Shown here: positions 36,101 to 47,900 of the stretch, piece after piece
Layout: every line of letters starts with the position of its first letter
Position numbering within the stretch: position 1 is the stretch's first letter
From: Cantharellus purpuraceus
Taxonomy: Eukaryota; Basidiomycota; Agaricomycetes; Cantharellales; Hydnaceae
Direction: 5' to 3'
Assembly (NCBI GenBank): GCA_025174535.1
Contig: JALBUN010000001.1
Location: 806,001-870,000, forward strand
DNA length: 64,000 bases
Notes under the pieces: generated by a model
What the model was told of the DNA's origin: nothing
What the model saw: only the letters and a program-made list of their open reading frames with translations
Databases searched by the model: none
Made by a program: the position numbers and the translations under genes

Positions 36101-36682
36101 TGATGCCACTCACCTGCCCTACCCAGTCATCTAGAACCACAAAATCACCCGCGAATATGTCATTCGCAGGCTCGAGCTCAGAGGAACGATGCCACCCAGG
36201 AAGCGGTACCCCAGTCACAGCGTGTTCTAGCATCGCCTCGGTCTCACATGCGATAATCACGCCTGCCTTGACCGCCTGCAAATCACGCTTGCATACATCC
36301 CCAGGTTGGAACACCCTGTCCACCAGCTCAAATTCGGATTCTGGGAGGATTTCGCGCGCGTGGGTGGGGAAGAAGCTGACACCAACTTCACCAGGCTGCA
36401 AAGGTCGCAGAAGGGGGTCTGCCGGGTGGGCCATTGGGGGATAGTCCTCAGAGTCATGCCAACATCTCTAGTCGAGTGATTTGAATCATAAGCATCTATG
36501 TAGGTATGTTATTTAAAGAAAAATACACCTACCAGGACCACACCGAGCTCATACGGGGGCTTTAATCTACGAACCACGTCCTCTTGGAAAAACTGGTATT
36601 TTTTTGTCAGCATCTATGAAGCCTTGCTTGACTCGTATATCGTACTCACTTTGCTAGGGGTGCGTGGCGCGGTCGAGGTCAT
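33105..36682 (-). CDS. UBE2O-like E2/E3 hybrid ubiquitin enzyme
   Basis: A long multi-exon gene beginning [11 protein letters not shown] (ATG at 36,682). The N-terminal half carries several SH3-like conserved regions, for example [20 protein letters not shown] ... [45 protein letters not shown] and [13 protein letters not shown]. An acidic stretch follows ([16 protein letters not shown]). The UBC domain starts at [20 protein letters not shown] and includes [27 protein letters not shown] and the active-site region [18 protein letters not shown], whose cysteine codon is at 33,717-33,719. The C terminus is a coiled helical segment, as in UBE2O. UBE2O ubiquitinates orphan ribosomal proteins and histones without a separate E3. 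The domain order and the WxxFxILP entry motif support this over an ordinary E2. Confidence 0.87.
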
Positions 36683-37328
36683 GGTGAAGTGAAGCACAGG
36701 CACTAGATGCGCCCACAGTATTACATACTTTAGCGAACGGTGGCTCGACTTTCCAGACAAAGTTCATTGTGATCCGTTTACCCTTGGACACTAAACATTA
36801 AAATATTCATGAGTTATCGAAGCTTTCTAAAGGACAACCATATCTACTGTCATGCACAAGTTCTGAACCATAATGGATGATCGATCCGTTGGAACAAACC
36901 CACGCAAAACGATTTATACACTCCTTCGAGATATTACTGACAGATCACGCCTACATAGCAAAGTATTGGGAGGTAAAGGCGAGAGTAAAGAAAGTAGGGT
37001 GTGCACTGGGCATTTTCGGAGCATAAGTTGAGCAATAAACACCACCGGCCCTGCAGTGACTAGGAAGGCTGGGCGGGAAGTGAAAAATCGCCCCGTCAAG
37101 GCTATGAAGAGAGCTCTCTGGGTATCAGACAAAGAAAGAAAAAGCGAGGGTCAAATGTCTATGACGAAGGACGAGGACCCAGGAACGTAGACTGGCTGGG
37201 CACGATGCGGCGATGTGGGTGCGTGAGTACAGATGTGGTTAAACAGCGAGTGAACAGAAAGGTATGGGATCCCGAGTAAGACGGGGGATGGAACATGATT
37301 CACGACGGAAGGTGATCAGTGGACACGA
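36683..37328. other. Intergenic region upstream of the UBE2O-like gene
   Basis: About 650 bp containing that gene's promoter and the 3' end of the KRE6-type gene. A 72-codon minus frame at 36,914-37,132 has no support. Confidence 0.45.
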
Positions 37329-39490
37329 TCATGTGCACTTATCAATGAGACGATTCTTCGGAACAGGTTGCTTGAAGTCGTCATGCCAAGTGGTTAGGTT
37401 CGGGTTTGTATATGCCTCGATGTACCTACGAAATAACATGAGCGCCGCACATTCACAGATGGTTACACAAACATACGTGTTAATATATTCCTGAGTGGGA
37501 AATGCAGGCGGGTCACATCCGATGTTCTTCTGACCTTTTGGCTGATAGACTCGTATCCAGTCGATGTGCATTTGAACTGGGAACTGAAGATGATCAAGAT
37601 CGACATTGCCGAAGTTCGTCGACATGCCTAAATTTGCAATGATATACTGTAGGAGAAAGCGACGATGATAATGAATAAACAAAATAAGGTTGAACAATTA
37701 ACGCACCATCGGCTCCTGCGGTATCGGCCGCTGGCTAATGTTGACGGCAGTGTCAGGGCCCATTCCCGCCGCCTTAATCGTCCACGCTGCCTGGTCATTG
37801 TTGATCCACGTAATATACGCGTTGTCCACACCTGGCTTGTACTCATATCCGTACACGGCGAAGCAGCCGTTACCGCTTTGTGTGTAGCAATTCTGGTTCG
37901 TATCAGACACCACTGACGTTGCTTGCTGGAATACTCCGCCCCTGTATGAATTGAGATGTGAAGTCTGGGGATTAGGAAGAATGAAGTTATCAGATGTGTT
38001 CTGCCAGATATACTCCTGGTTGAACGGTGCCCACTGGGCTGATTGAGAGACTGTACCGACGAGGCGCGAAGAATCGATCTGTGCCTCAAACAAATCGAGT
38101 TCGGGGGCTGAACGACCGGTCAGCGTTCCGTCGGGTTTCAGCGGACCTGGGTGAGACTCATTGGGACAGGTGCACGCGCTCAGGCGCTGACCCTGGAGGA
38201 ATGAGAGTACACCGCCATTTCCCGGATCGCCGCCGACAGTAGCCGCGTGGGGTAAACCATTGAGAGTCTGATTGGCGAGAGTGCCAACATCGCATGAATC
38301 GTAGGTATACGGCCACATGCCTTCAAGGGAGGCACCATAACCAGCGCGGCCGAGGTTACCCATTGTCCACACTGCAGGCCAAAGGCCAAGAACTGAGGTA
38401 GTACCAGGCAATGTCACGGCGGCTTCGATACGTCCTCCGGTGAAGCAAAACTTATTCCAAGAGGTCATCATGCCACCCATGTAATTCAGGTTATGGTTGA
38501 TAGTGTTGGAGAGGGTGATTGTAAGATGGCCATCTTGGGTTGTGATGGACGAAGGATCATACCACTCCATGTTGTTTGTCTGCCAGTAGTGAAGATCGAC
38601 AGCCTCCCAGTAAGGATCGTCACCGGGATAAAAAGTGCGATTAGGCACGTTGAACTCGTCGGAGAAGACTAGTTCCATATCACTCCCGTCAAAGCTAGTC
38701 TTAGTGTAAGCGTCCTGGGGTGTGTCCACGTCAATAAGACCCCAATGACCAATCATATCTGGGACTTGGCCGGAGGCATTGATGCCGCCGAGGTTGAAAG
38801 CACCGAGAGTACTTAATGGGTGCCTTGTGAAATATGTGATCAAAGGATACCCAGCACTAGAATAAGTGTAAGGAGACTTCCAATCTACTAGGCGAGAGAA
38901 AACACTCACAAGAGCGCAGTAAGACCCGTGACGAGGATGGCGAGACAACCGAGATTGGCAAGACCTCGCGATGTGAAGATGGTGCCGCCTCGATCATTCT
39001 TGCGATCTCGTCTTGGGTCGGGGTTATGGAGATAGTCATCCGGCTCCTGCTGGTTAATGCCCAACTCAACGGCCCAAATCGAGGGATCTGGAGACAGAGA
39101 AAACTATGAGGAGCGTCAGCATTTGCAGCTGTACACAATGACAAATGAAGAGGAAACGTACCTTGTCTGATAATGAATGAGTGGAACTCGAATAACCACC
39201 ATTCTATCGCGAGCATGAGCGTTCAGACGAGTAAAGATTGGATAGCAACATACGCTAGTCATTGACGAATTGCTAGCGACACTGCGTAAAGACTGAGTAC
39301 CCCCGGTGGGAGATAGCGTGGCCTGCACGGGTCCCCGGGCTGGAGGCAAAAGAGTAGCTGTTGAGGAAGCGGCAGAGTTTGGAAGTCGTGGCTGGGTGTA
39401 AGGACTGGTCCTGGATGCCTTGCTAGGCGAGTTGGATGCGAAAGCAGCGTTGTTGGCATTGCTGAAGGGGTATGCTGGGCCTTGCGACAT
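37329..39490 (-). CDS. SKN1/KRE6-type beta-glucan synthesis protein (GH16)
   Basis: A type II membrane protein. A cytosolic Ser/Pro-rich N terminus starts MSQGPAYPFSNANN. A single membrane helix follows near residue 180 (LGCLAILVTGLTALF, split by an intron), then a large lumenal GH16-like domain. Motifs include MELVFSDEFNVPNRTFYPGD, GRIEAAVTLPG, LWPAVWTMGNLGRAGYG, the active-site region APELDLFEAQ (E-x-D-x-x-E) and the end MHIDWIRVYQP. Kre6 and Skn1 are needed for cell-wall beta-1,6-glucan in yeast, and basidiomycetes have expanded this family. About five introns are needed; the stop is at 37,329. The catalytic glutamates look intact. Confidence 0.9.
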
Positions 39491-40585
39491 TATGGGACAA
39501 AGTATGAGAGAAACAATTATACGCGCTGACAACAAGGGAGACCGACCATGACCCCTGTCACCGTCCCATCATTAGTTTCTGTCACGGAGATCTTTCATCG
39601 CACACATGATCTTGTCAACCTCGACAGCATCCATTGCTTTCTGTTCATCAAAATATTTTTCATCGGTGCTCAACAGCAGTGAACCAACATGACCCTCGCG
39701 TGCCAATGCTATTTATGAGGCCAGGGTCCGATGACGCTGCGCAGCGTTTTATCATGGGAGTCTGGGAACCGCCACCTTAAATTTCTCTGCGTTACGACCA
39801 CCACACCTCAAAGTTTCAAATATGATCTCGTTAGGCACTAAGTGGGCATCATGGACAACGCAGGTTTTTATGAGACAGAACAAATTTAGAATCATCATCT
39901 TTTCCCCTGAACTTTCCCTGGCAACCGATGTTTAATGTTCTTCTGCCGCTCCACGATCTCAAAGGCCGAAAGCCTCATCCCTGCTCAACCATAATGGGCA
40001 CACCTGCGTAGGCCCTCAAATTCTTCGTTGCATTTGGCTGGCAATAAGTCTCAAATGACCTTGAAGTTCTCCTGCACGAGAAGCTAGTATTCAAGTGGAG
40101 CTGTAACAAACGCAAGCTGACGCCTATTACGGGTTGGAGTCTTGCTACACGAAATTGGCACCGATCAAGGGTATTTCTTTCTGTAGCAAACATTCACACC
40201 AGCGAGTGCACAAACCGTTCCACCGCATCATTTGTGCGAAGCATGACTTTCAGAATGAAAGGCGAGACACTCGCAAACGACGAGCAATGGGTCGAAAGCC
40301 CAAATGCAGTACCGCTGCTTTCTATGCGTGTTACATAGTTGGAACAAGGCATAAACAAGTACAGTATCAAACGAAATGCCTCTCCCATGCCGCAGTAATG
40401 GCTTCCGGAGACGTCAGTGACGATGTTTCTCAAATGTAGAACTCCTGGTGTCTGCACACACAGCCTAGTTGATCACTTGGAATAAAAGGGCTCCTGTACC
40501 AGGGATGGCGGAATGAGTGCTGCCCCCATAAATGGGGAATAAAATGTTCGGACAGCTCAAGGAACCGGAGATGGGAAACAATCGT
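39491..40585. other. One-kilobase intergenic region
   Basis: Holds the KRE6-type promoter and the LRP1/C1D 3' region. Short frames on both strands (39,975-40,457) show no domain or splice logic. Confidence 0.5.
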
Positions 40586-41860
40586 TTAATCTATCAATGT
40601 AGCCGAAGCCTTCCGCTTTTTTCGTTTCTTCTTTTTCTTTGAGTCTCCTTGTAGTGGTGTGCTCGCTGCATAACACATGGCGTAGTTAGTGTTAGTATCG
40701 AGTCGTTCCTGAGCAATGCAGTGATACTTACAACGCGAGGAGTCTGGCACATCAGCGCTGAGGACCCGAGAAGCTTGTCTCATGACTGTTTTCGCTGTGA
40801 CACATCAGTTATTGATGCTCCACATACAGGAAAAAAAAAACATACTATGAATACCAGAAGATTCAGGAAGCGCATCTGCGTCGGTGATCTCTGTCGGCTG
40901 TGTTTTCTTCTTCTTCCTGGCTTTCTTATCTTGCACGCCCAGCCTTCTCTCCTGCATCTGGATGCCCTCGTGCACTAGACCACTGTCATCCTGCATTTCA
41001 GACGAAGGCACTAGGTCTGCTTTGGTCTTTTGCTGTCGTCCCCCGGGGTCTTCTCCATTTGCAGAAAGTGCAGTGGTCCCTGCTACGTCATAGCCTTTGC
41101 CCCAAAGGATTCATCAAAATAACAGAAAAAAAAACTTTTAATGTAATTAATTACCTGCCCAAAGATCCATCCTTCGCCGGCGTTTACCAGAGAACACTTC
41201 CAACTTGCTTCCCTCGCTCGAGCTATCTTCTCCTATGTTCTGAGCAGTCCTTGCTTGAATCTTCGCCGTGGCAGCAGCACTAGCACTAGATCCAACTACC
41301 GTCGCATCAACAAACCGAGTGTGCATGCCCTGAACTTCATCGCGCCGAGCTTGCTCCTGTGCAACTTGAGACTCTTTAATCGCATGTTTAATGAACCGTG
41401 CAGCTGCTCCCTGGTCGATGGCAAACCTCCCTGCAGCGCGTCAGTAAAACGGCCTAAAAGCGCACGACATAAAAAGAACTAACTTTTCTCGGGTTCTTCC
41501 GCTTTCTTTATCTTGTCAAAGTATTGTTTTACTCGATCCTTAGAACGGGAATTAACGAGCGGATTCCGCGGTTGTAAAAACTCTACGAACCAATTCTCCA
41601 AAGACGGGATGCGTCTTGGGGTTTATACCTCTGGTTTTGAGGTATACTACGCAGCAGCATAAAGTGTGAATATCTTGTTGAGAGATGAATCACTTACTGA
41701 AAACCAGGTCATTTACGACATACGGCAGCAACACCTGCAGCTTTGCTTTTTGGAGCAGGTCGAGTTGTGACAGTGTTTGAGATAAGTCCTCTTCCAAGAG
41801 AGGTGCTAGAGCCTCTTCCAAACTGTCTAGAGACTGTTCGATGGACAGCAAAGAATCCAT
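40586..41860 (-). CDS. LRP1/C1D-like nuclear exosome cofactor
   Basis: The minus-strand gene starts MDSLLSIEQSLDSLEEALAP at 41,860. The Sas10/C1D domain follows over several exons: DLSQTLSQLDLLQKAKLQVL, PYVVNDLVFIYLKTRGINPK, and then RVKQYFDKIKKAEEPEK after an intron. A linker rich in Ala/Ser holds KRRRMDLWA, and the extreme C terminus is lysine-rich (SKKKKKRKKRKASATLID). Yeast Lrp1/Rrp47 and human C1D bind the exosome nuclease Rrp6 and help process snoRNAs and 5.8S rRNA; the basic tail binds RNA. The order and the tail match this family well. Its ATG is only 62 bp from that of the divergent TSC1-like gene. Confidence 0.88.
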
Positions 41861-41922
41861 AGCAGGCGTTGCTGGAGACGCCAGTTATTCGGGCCCCGGC
41901 CCTGGGGCCACTTATTTCTACT
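41861..41922. promoter_or_regulatory. Very short divergent promoter (62 bp)
   Basis: Sixty-two bases separate the two opposite start codons of LRP1/C1D and TSC1-like genes. The stretch is GC-rich in the middle (GGGCCCCGGCCCTGGGG), a near-palindrome that could bind a factor. The transcription starts must overlap or lie inside the neighbouring coding sequence. Confidence 0.55.
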
Positions 41923-44900
41923 ATGTCGCTGGATATTTCACGACGCATCCGAGTCGCTCTGGACAGCGACTCTCCAACCAAAAACCTTTCAGATCTTCTT
42001 ACCGCTATTGACGCTTTCGTTCAGCAACAGCAAGATGCCCCCAATCCTGCGGTCTTGGAACAACTCCAGGACGAGGGTGAAGCCACATACAAGGAACTTG
42101 CGGACCATACCTCGTCCTCAAATATTGAGGCTTTTATAGTCATCATGCACGCTTTTCTTCCCATCTTTGATCCCATGCATATCATAACTTCTTGGTGGGA
42201 CCTGGTCCTGCGCGCAGCTTTGCGAGATCCCAGGCTATCTGCAAAGGCGCTGCAACAGGTCAAAGCAGTGACGTTGCGCGGCTTGACTCTTGACTCCTCC
42301 AAAGCTCCAGAATTTAGAAAGAGGATAATCGAATTGTTTCTTCTGGACGTGCACGATGAAGTGTCAAGGAGAGACGCTCTTGAGCACGCGACCATGAGTG
42401 CCGACGAGAGACGGATTCAGAAGCTCTGGAAACATAACCTTGGTGACATTTTGGAGGAGTTTTACGTACAGAGACCTGATGTAGGCCGTTGGGATTCTGG
42501 CATTTATGTGATTTGTCCTCACGTTTGAATAGGAATTTCTCAATGCCATTGATGGCTTCTTCAGGGCCCCCCAACGAAGGGTGAAGCTGTCCGTTCTACT
42601 AGGAACTGTTGTCCGGTCTTCCGGATTCCGAGCCAAAGAATTTTCCGCGCACCCCTTATTGGACTCATTCCTTCTTTCCCTTGTGGTCGATGGGTCTTCG
42701 ACTCTGCTCGAGATTGAAATTGCCACTCTTGCCAGTCTTTTGCCTCAACTTGCTGTATATGCACCAGATACACTTGCCCGTATCCTCCCGTCTTGTTTTG
42801 CTATCCTTGCACGGGTGATATGTTGGAAGCCGAGATCGAGACCGTCCAATCCATGGGAGCGAGAGCAATACATCTCAGGCACTTTGTCAGAGAGTGGTAC
42901 ATCTGATCCTGAATTAGACGCTTCTCAGACCACACCGCTTCGGCCCAGTATAGATTGGGAGAGACTAGGTACAACATCATATCTTTTGCAAACGATGCTG
43001 TCTGAGTTGACTTCACAGATGCAACCTTCACTTCATCTGTCTCTGACCCCCCTTCTCCACATTCTCTATTTAGAACACTTTATGGTTTATTCCCTTGCAA
43101 TACTCTCGCATTCCTTAAAGATCCAGCGGTTTATCTCAAGGGCACAGGGCTACAAACACCATTCGTTTCAGACTGGTCGGAAATGATTGACGAGGACCAA
43201 GTTCGTACCCGATCTCGAGTACGTCTCCATGTAACTATGACACCTTGTCCACACACTTGTTGAACTAGACCAGGTTCTCTTGCGGCAGAATATCCTGCAT
43301 TCATCGCTCCTTACACATACCGCCGAGTCGGAGCTCGCACAACGCGACCGGTGGGCCGGATGGGATGTTCCTCGGGTCGTTATGATGTGTACCATGTTGG
43401 ACGTACGAAACACTGCATTATCACTCAGTCATCTGCCAGGTGCTACCCAGGATCTTGATTCAAACAAGACACCTCTTCAGGAGAACGATGATTTTCATCC
43501 ACCAAATCCGTCGAAACTACCCGCACCGCAGGGCGATGACAATGTCGTCGTTGAACTTCGAAGCACGGGATTTTCCTTAAACGAACATCCGCGGGTGTCT
43601 GTGCAGGACATTCTGGGAACTTATCATGTTCTCAAGTCTGGGGTCGAAATTGACATAATAGACCCAACCCCGCATTGGCCACATATGCTAGCCCACTCTG
43701 GCACTTCGTCACCGTTGTCTGGGTCCACTTCCAGGGCTTCGCCAAAGGGGTCAGACGAAATCATTTCCCCGTATGTGGATGAAGCTATTTCCGGATTGCA
43801 GCGGGAGAATCTCCTGCTCCGGACTGAACTCAATTATGAACTGTGGCTGAAAAGTGAGAACGTGAAGCGTATAGGTAGGTTGTACGCAGATCGTATTCTT
43901 ATGAAGGGTGCAGAGGTTGAGAGACAGGGCTTGGTAAGTTTGTTTTTTAACTGTGTAATCAGCGTGCAGAATTTCTGACTGGTCAGCATAACAAATTACG
44001 AGAGTACAAGGGACAAGTCCAGAGGCTCCAGGATGCGCTTACAAAGGAGCAAATGGGAGCTGCTGCCACCAAGGCACAGCATGCCGACTTTACGGGCCGT
44101 TTACAGGCACGACTAAGGACAGAAAAGGCCGAAAAGCAAAAATGGGCCTATGAGAGACTCGAACTGAAAAGTGCATATGAGGATTCAAAGGTCTGCCTTA
44201 TGCGCGACGTTGTATCACAGTAATGGTAACGCAACTGTAATCAAGGCCACGCTACAGGCTCAGGCGGGCCGCCTTGCCGAAGCAACAGAAAGCGTGTTCC
44301 GGCTGGAGACTGAAATTAAGGAGAATGCACCAAAAGTCAAGAGACTCAAGGATTATGAAAACAAGATTGACCAGCTGACCAAGACGCAGCAACTGTGGTA
44401 AGTGAAAATGTTGTCAAGGCCCGGATAGTCTGGGTTAATTTGAGAAGGCTTATGATTCGCGTATAGGGACGACGACGTTCGTCGGTACAAAGAGCAAGCT
44501 GTTTATTTGGAGGATTTACGAAACAGGCTCAGAAAAAAATTACTCCTCATTGAAAGCTATGAGAAGGCGAATCGGGATCTGGAAGACACCATACAGCAAG
44601 CACCGCCTTGTCTACTGCATACTGATATTGAACTGAACTTTTCCTGCAGTTTTCTCCAGGGTCGTATAGCAACGCTCGAGTCCCAAACGCTCTGCCACTA
44701 CCATTGTCCGGAAGAAGAGGGGCACTCACCGGCCATCTCTAAAATCATAGAGACGCTCCGGGAACAAGTGTCGAAACTCACCGTTGAACGTGATTCGCTG
44801 TTGAACCAAAGCGATGATCTGGGAAATCAAGTGGAAGAACTGCGGGTGACCGTGGAAACCCTGCAGGGGCAGTTGCCGTCGCAGGCGGCAGGTGTAGGTG

Positions 44901-44941
44901 GTGATGTGACTGCGACTGCGACTGCGACTGCAGGGGATTAA
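41923..44941 (+). CDS. TSC1: TSC1/hamartin-like protein
   Basis: The multi-exon gene starts MSLDISRRIRVALDSDSPTK. The N-terminal third is helical repeat sequence, including IITSWWDLVLRAALRDPRLS and RVKLSVLLGTVVRSSGFRAK. A hamartin-like hydrophobic core follows, SLLLSL-type helices with LEIEIATLASLLPQLAVYAP and RILPSCFAILARVICWKP. The middle is disordered. The C-terminal 350 residues are long coiled coil (HNKLREYKGQVQRLQDALTK, RLKDYENKIDQLTKTQQLW, LREQVSKLTVERDSLLNQSD). TSC1 stabilises the GAP TSC2, and the pair restrains Rheb and TORC1 in animals and fission yeast. The fold order and the LLGxVxR ... PLLxSxL core support the call. The end is a short (AT)n-type repeat, TATATATAGD. Exact exon borders around 43,100-43,300 are uncertain. 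Confidence 0.8.
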
Positions 44942-47900
44942 AAAACAAAGAGATGTGTGTTTGAGCGTTCCTCAAATCGCCCTCCTCCAGATATCGCCTT
45001 CGGCGTTTGCGTGGTCAGGGTTGTCGAAGCCGGAAATGTATTGACGTGTACTTGTAAAACACACACCACCATGGTATTGGACTGGTTGTGGGTACCAGCT
45101 GGCACCGTGTTGTGATTTACAAGGGCCTCGAGGTGCATATCGCGGCCAGCTGACTGGGCATAACACATATATCTGATAGCACTCAATTGAATAGCTTGAT
45201 GTTCAAGAGTGCATTCCAAATCAAATTAATGTGTTATCACCATGATCATTCATCAGAGTGTCGCCTCTAAATCAAGACCCGCCTACCACAAGCAACATTA
45301 GTCGCCGAGGCATCAGCCGGGAGTTGGCTCGCGCTGTTCAAAGGGCCTAACACGCACGACAGATGAATTAGTATCCACAGTTAAATGCCTGAATGTTTTA
45401 CCAAGCGGTGTAGCAGTCGCCAAAACGACTGCACGTAATGGCAGCGAAGCGGGTGGTGAAGGAGTGCATTGTAGTGCGTGGGTTTATCAGGTGAGTTAAT
45501 GGGAATTACGACAGTATGTTGGCTGACGGGTAGTAATGGGGAATAAAGGACCAACCTTCAAGGGTGGTCGCTCGTAGGGCGAAGACTGGGGAATCTCGAG
45601 TGAAAATTCCCAACTTATATATGTGAAACCATCGGGCCAGCAAATTTCACACCTCCAAAATACACGATATGAACATGATACGAATGGTCAGGTCGTACAA
45701 ATATCATACGAACAATTTGGTGGTCGTCAATGAGTCTAGAGAGACCCGTGCACAGAAATGTTGGATGGCCCTGCGTTTCGTTTCCGAACCCTGTTGCCGA
45801 GCACTCGGCCATCTGCATCAGTGGCCACCCTACTATTACACAACTCGTCACTGGCGCGCTAAGGCAGAGCGCTTGCTACCTTGCACACGTCTCCTTGAAA
45901 TATACAATCTTGTTGAGCTCTAGTTGGGACTGCTAGCGTGAACGTTCAGTGCTTCAGTACTTTAGTGGCTGCAAGTACTGGTCTGAGATCGCCAGACATC
46001 GTTGAGTACACTTATAAGGGCCTAGTCATGTCCACTATGTCTGTAGGTCATGATCTCGCAGGAACAGGCCACTTTCAATTTAGTTTATTCTCGCCGCTGT
46101 CCAAGATAGAATAGTCGTGCGACGTTTCAATGCATTTCAGATCACCAGGACCCGGTTGCTAGACGGTACGGCTTCCACCTCTTCCTATATCACTGCCTCT
46201 GGGAAACACTCTCTCAAGTCTAGTAAACTGGTCGGTTCAGAAGAGTAGACACCTAATTAGGAACGTCGGGCCGCAATTTACAAGTCCACAAGCCCCCAGC
46301 GGTGTGCGCATCAATAGCAACTTAGAACACTGACAGGAGCGAGAGGCATGCACACTGCGCCCCTCCCCCCCCGTCCCCTTCAACAATAGTCTGTAGAATT
46401 GGGACACATTCTTGCTACCTGTGCTAGACGCGGTGTGGTTCACATCAAGATGTACTGTGCTTTCTGAGGAATACACAGTCTCCTTGAAAAGGCCCCACTT
46501 AGCATTGCGAGTAGGTTCAAGTCTCTCGTGACCGGCTTTGCTGTATATGCAGTTTCTCAAATACAAAAGACGTAGATCTTGTTAAGAAGGCCGGTGCTTG
46601 GTGTTTATGATGCTCTTGATTCGTACGAGCTAGCTCGGGTAAGTTTTCATCAGCTTGTAATCTGCCTTTTTCCCCCTACACTTATTCATTGTGTCATATA
46701 GCCCTTACCCTTGTCCTCGTTATCATCACCATCCCTTTCTCCCACCCTCAACAAACCTGCCGCCGTTTTGTATGTCCGCTTACCACGAAAGGTTCCTTAG
46801 TACAAACTTTACATATTGAAAGTTGCTGGGGCACATATTAGCGGCATTCATTACCGAGTAAAGTCCCTGGGTCCTTGTTGTTGCCTGCCCACGATCTCTT
46901 CCTCTAAGCTGTGGCCGCTCAGGTGATTGGAATGACGACTTCTTCGCGGTTCCTGGAACGATCGACAGCTGAAGCAGCTTCAAAGGCAGAATCGTTCCTC
47001 AACTCATTTTGCTTTACAATTGGTAAAAGCTGCATGTCGTTGCTTCTGACAACGACTGTTAATGATTCCCTGTTCGTCATCGGTCTCCGCAGGTATTTAT
47101 CTTCCAACTTGACTCCATGGCAGCAGAGATGCTCTGTGGAGCTTGGACAAAACTCTGCCTGCATATGCATGAACCTCGGAACACGGAACGATCTGGTCTC
47201 CGCAGCCAAAAGGAACCTTGTGGCCTTGGGGGGGCTAGCCTAGGAAAGAACTACATTATCCAAACCTATGCTGAGGTTCACATGTCACAAGCTGCAAGCT
47301 CATGTTAGAAGTGGGTGGAGTCGAGAATATGCCAGGTCATGCACTGCCAGGGCTCCATGTGTTGCAAGTAAATATTTTATACTTTGGTAGAAGCGACAGG
47401 ACGTTTCAATATTTATTTACCCAGCGTTTCTACGCCAGTGATGACTAGGTGGGCGCCTCAGTATTCGCTTTACCAAGCCAGCGGTGTGACGCATCAAGGA
47501 AACAGTAGATTGCCTGACTCCACTTGTCCATCATCCAATTGATCCACACTTGGCGCCCTGCATACATGCAGGGGATCGCCGGGATTGTTAGCCAAACGAT
47601 ATCACTGACACAGCTAAATTGAAATTTAAGATTTGGAATGACGGGAATTTTTGGAGATGTGCCAGAGGGAAGGACAGTTGGTAGGAGCATCGATAAACCG
47701 GTGTACAAGAAGCTCTGTGTCAGTGATGCAGCGCTGCTGTCTGTGACGAAAAGAAGCAGTACTGCATGCTCCAAGTGTGACACTAGCGATAAAATGTGAG
47801 ATCTACCCGTCTGACTTGACCTCACTGGTGATCACAGTCCAAATGATCCACTTGTGAAAGGGAGGGTCCAAGGTATCATGCGACAGCACTAGCGCCTAGC

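Noticed and set aside
41869..41922. Upstream extension of the TSC1-like ORF
   Set aside because: Begins with TTG and would overlap the divergent promoter; the ATG at 41,923 is the first usable start.
47445..47825. 126-codon minus-strand ORF with hydrophobic stretches
   Set aside because: Isolated, no recognisable family, ordinary length for chance in this composition.
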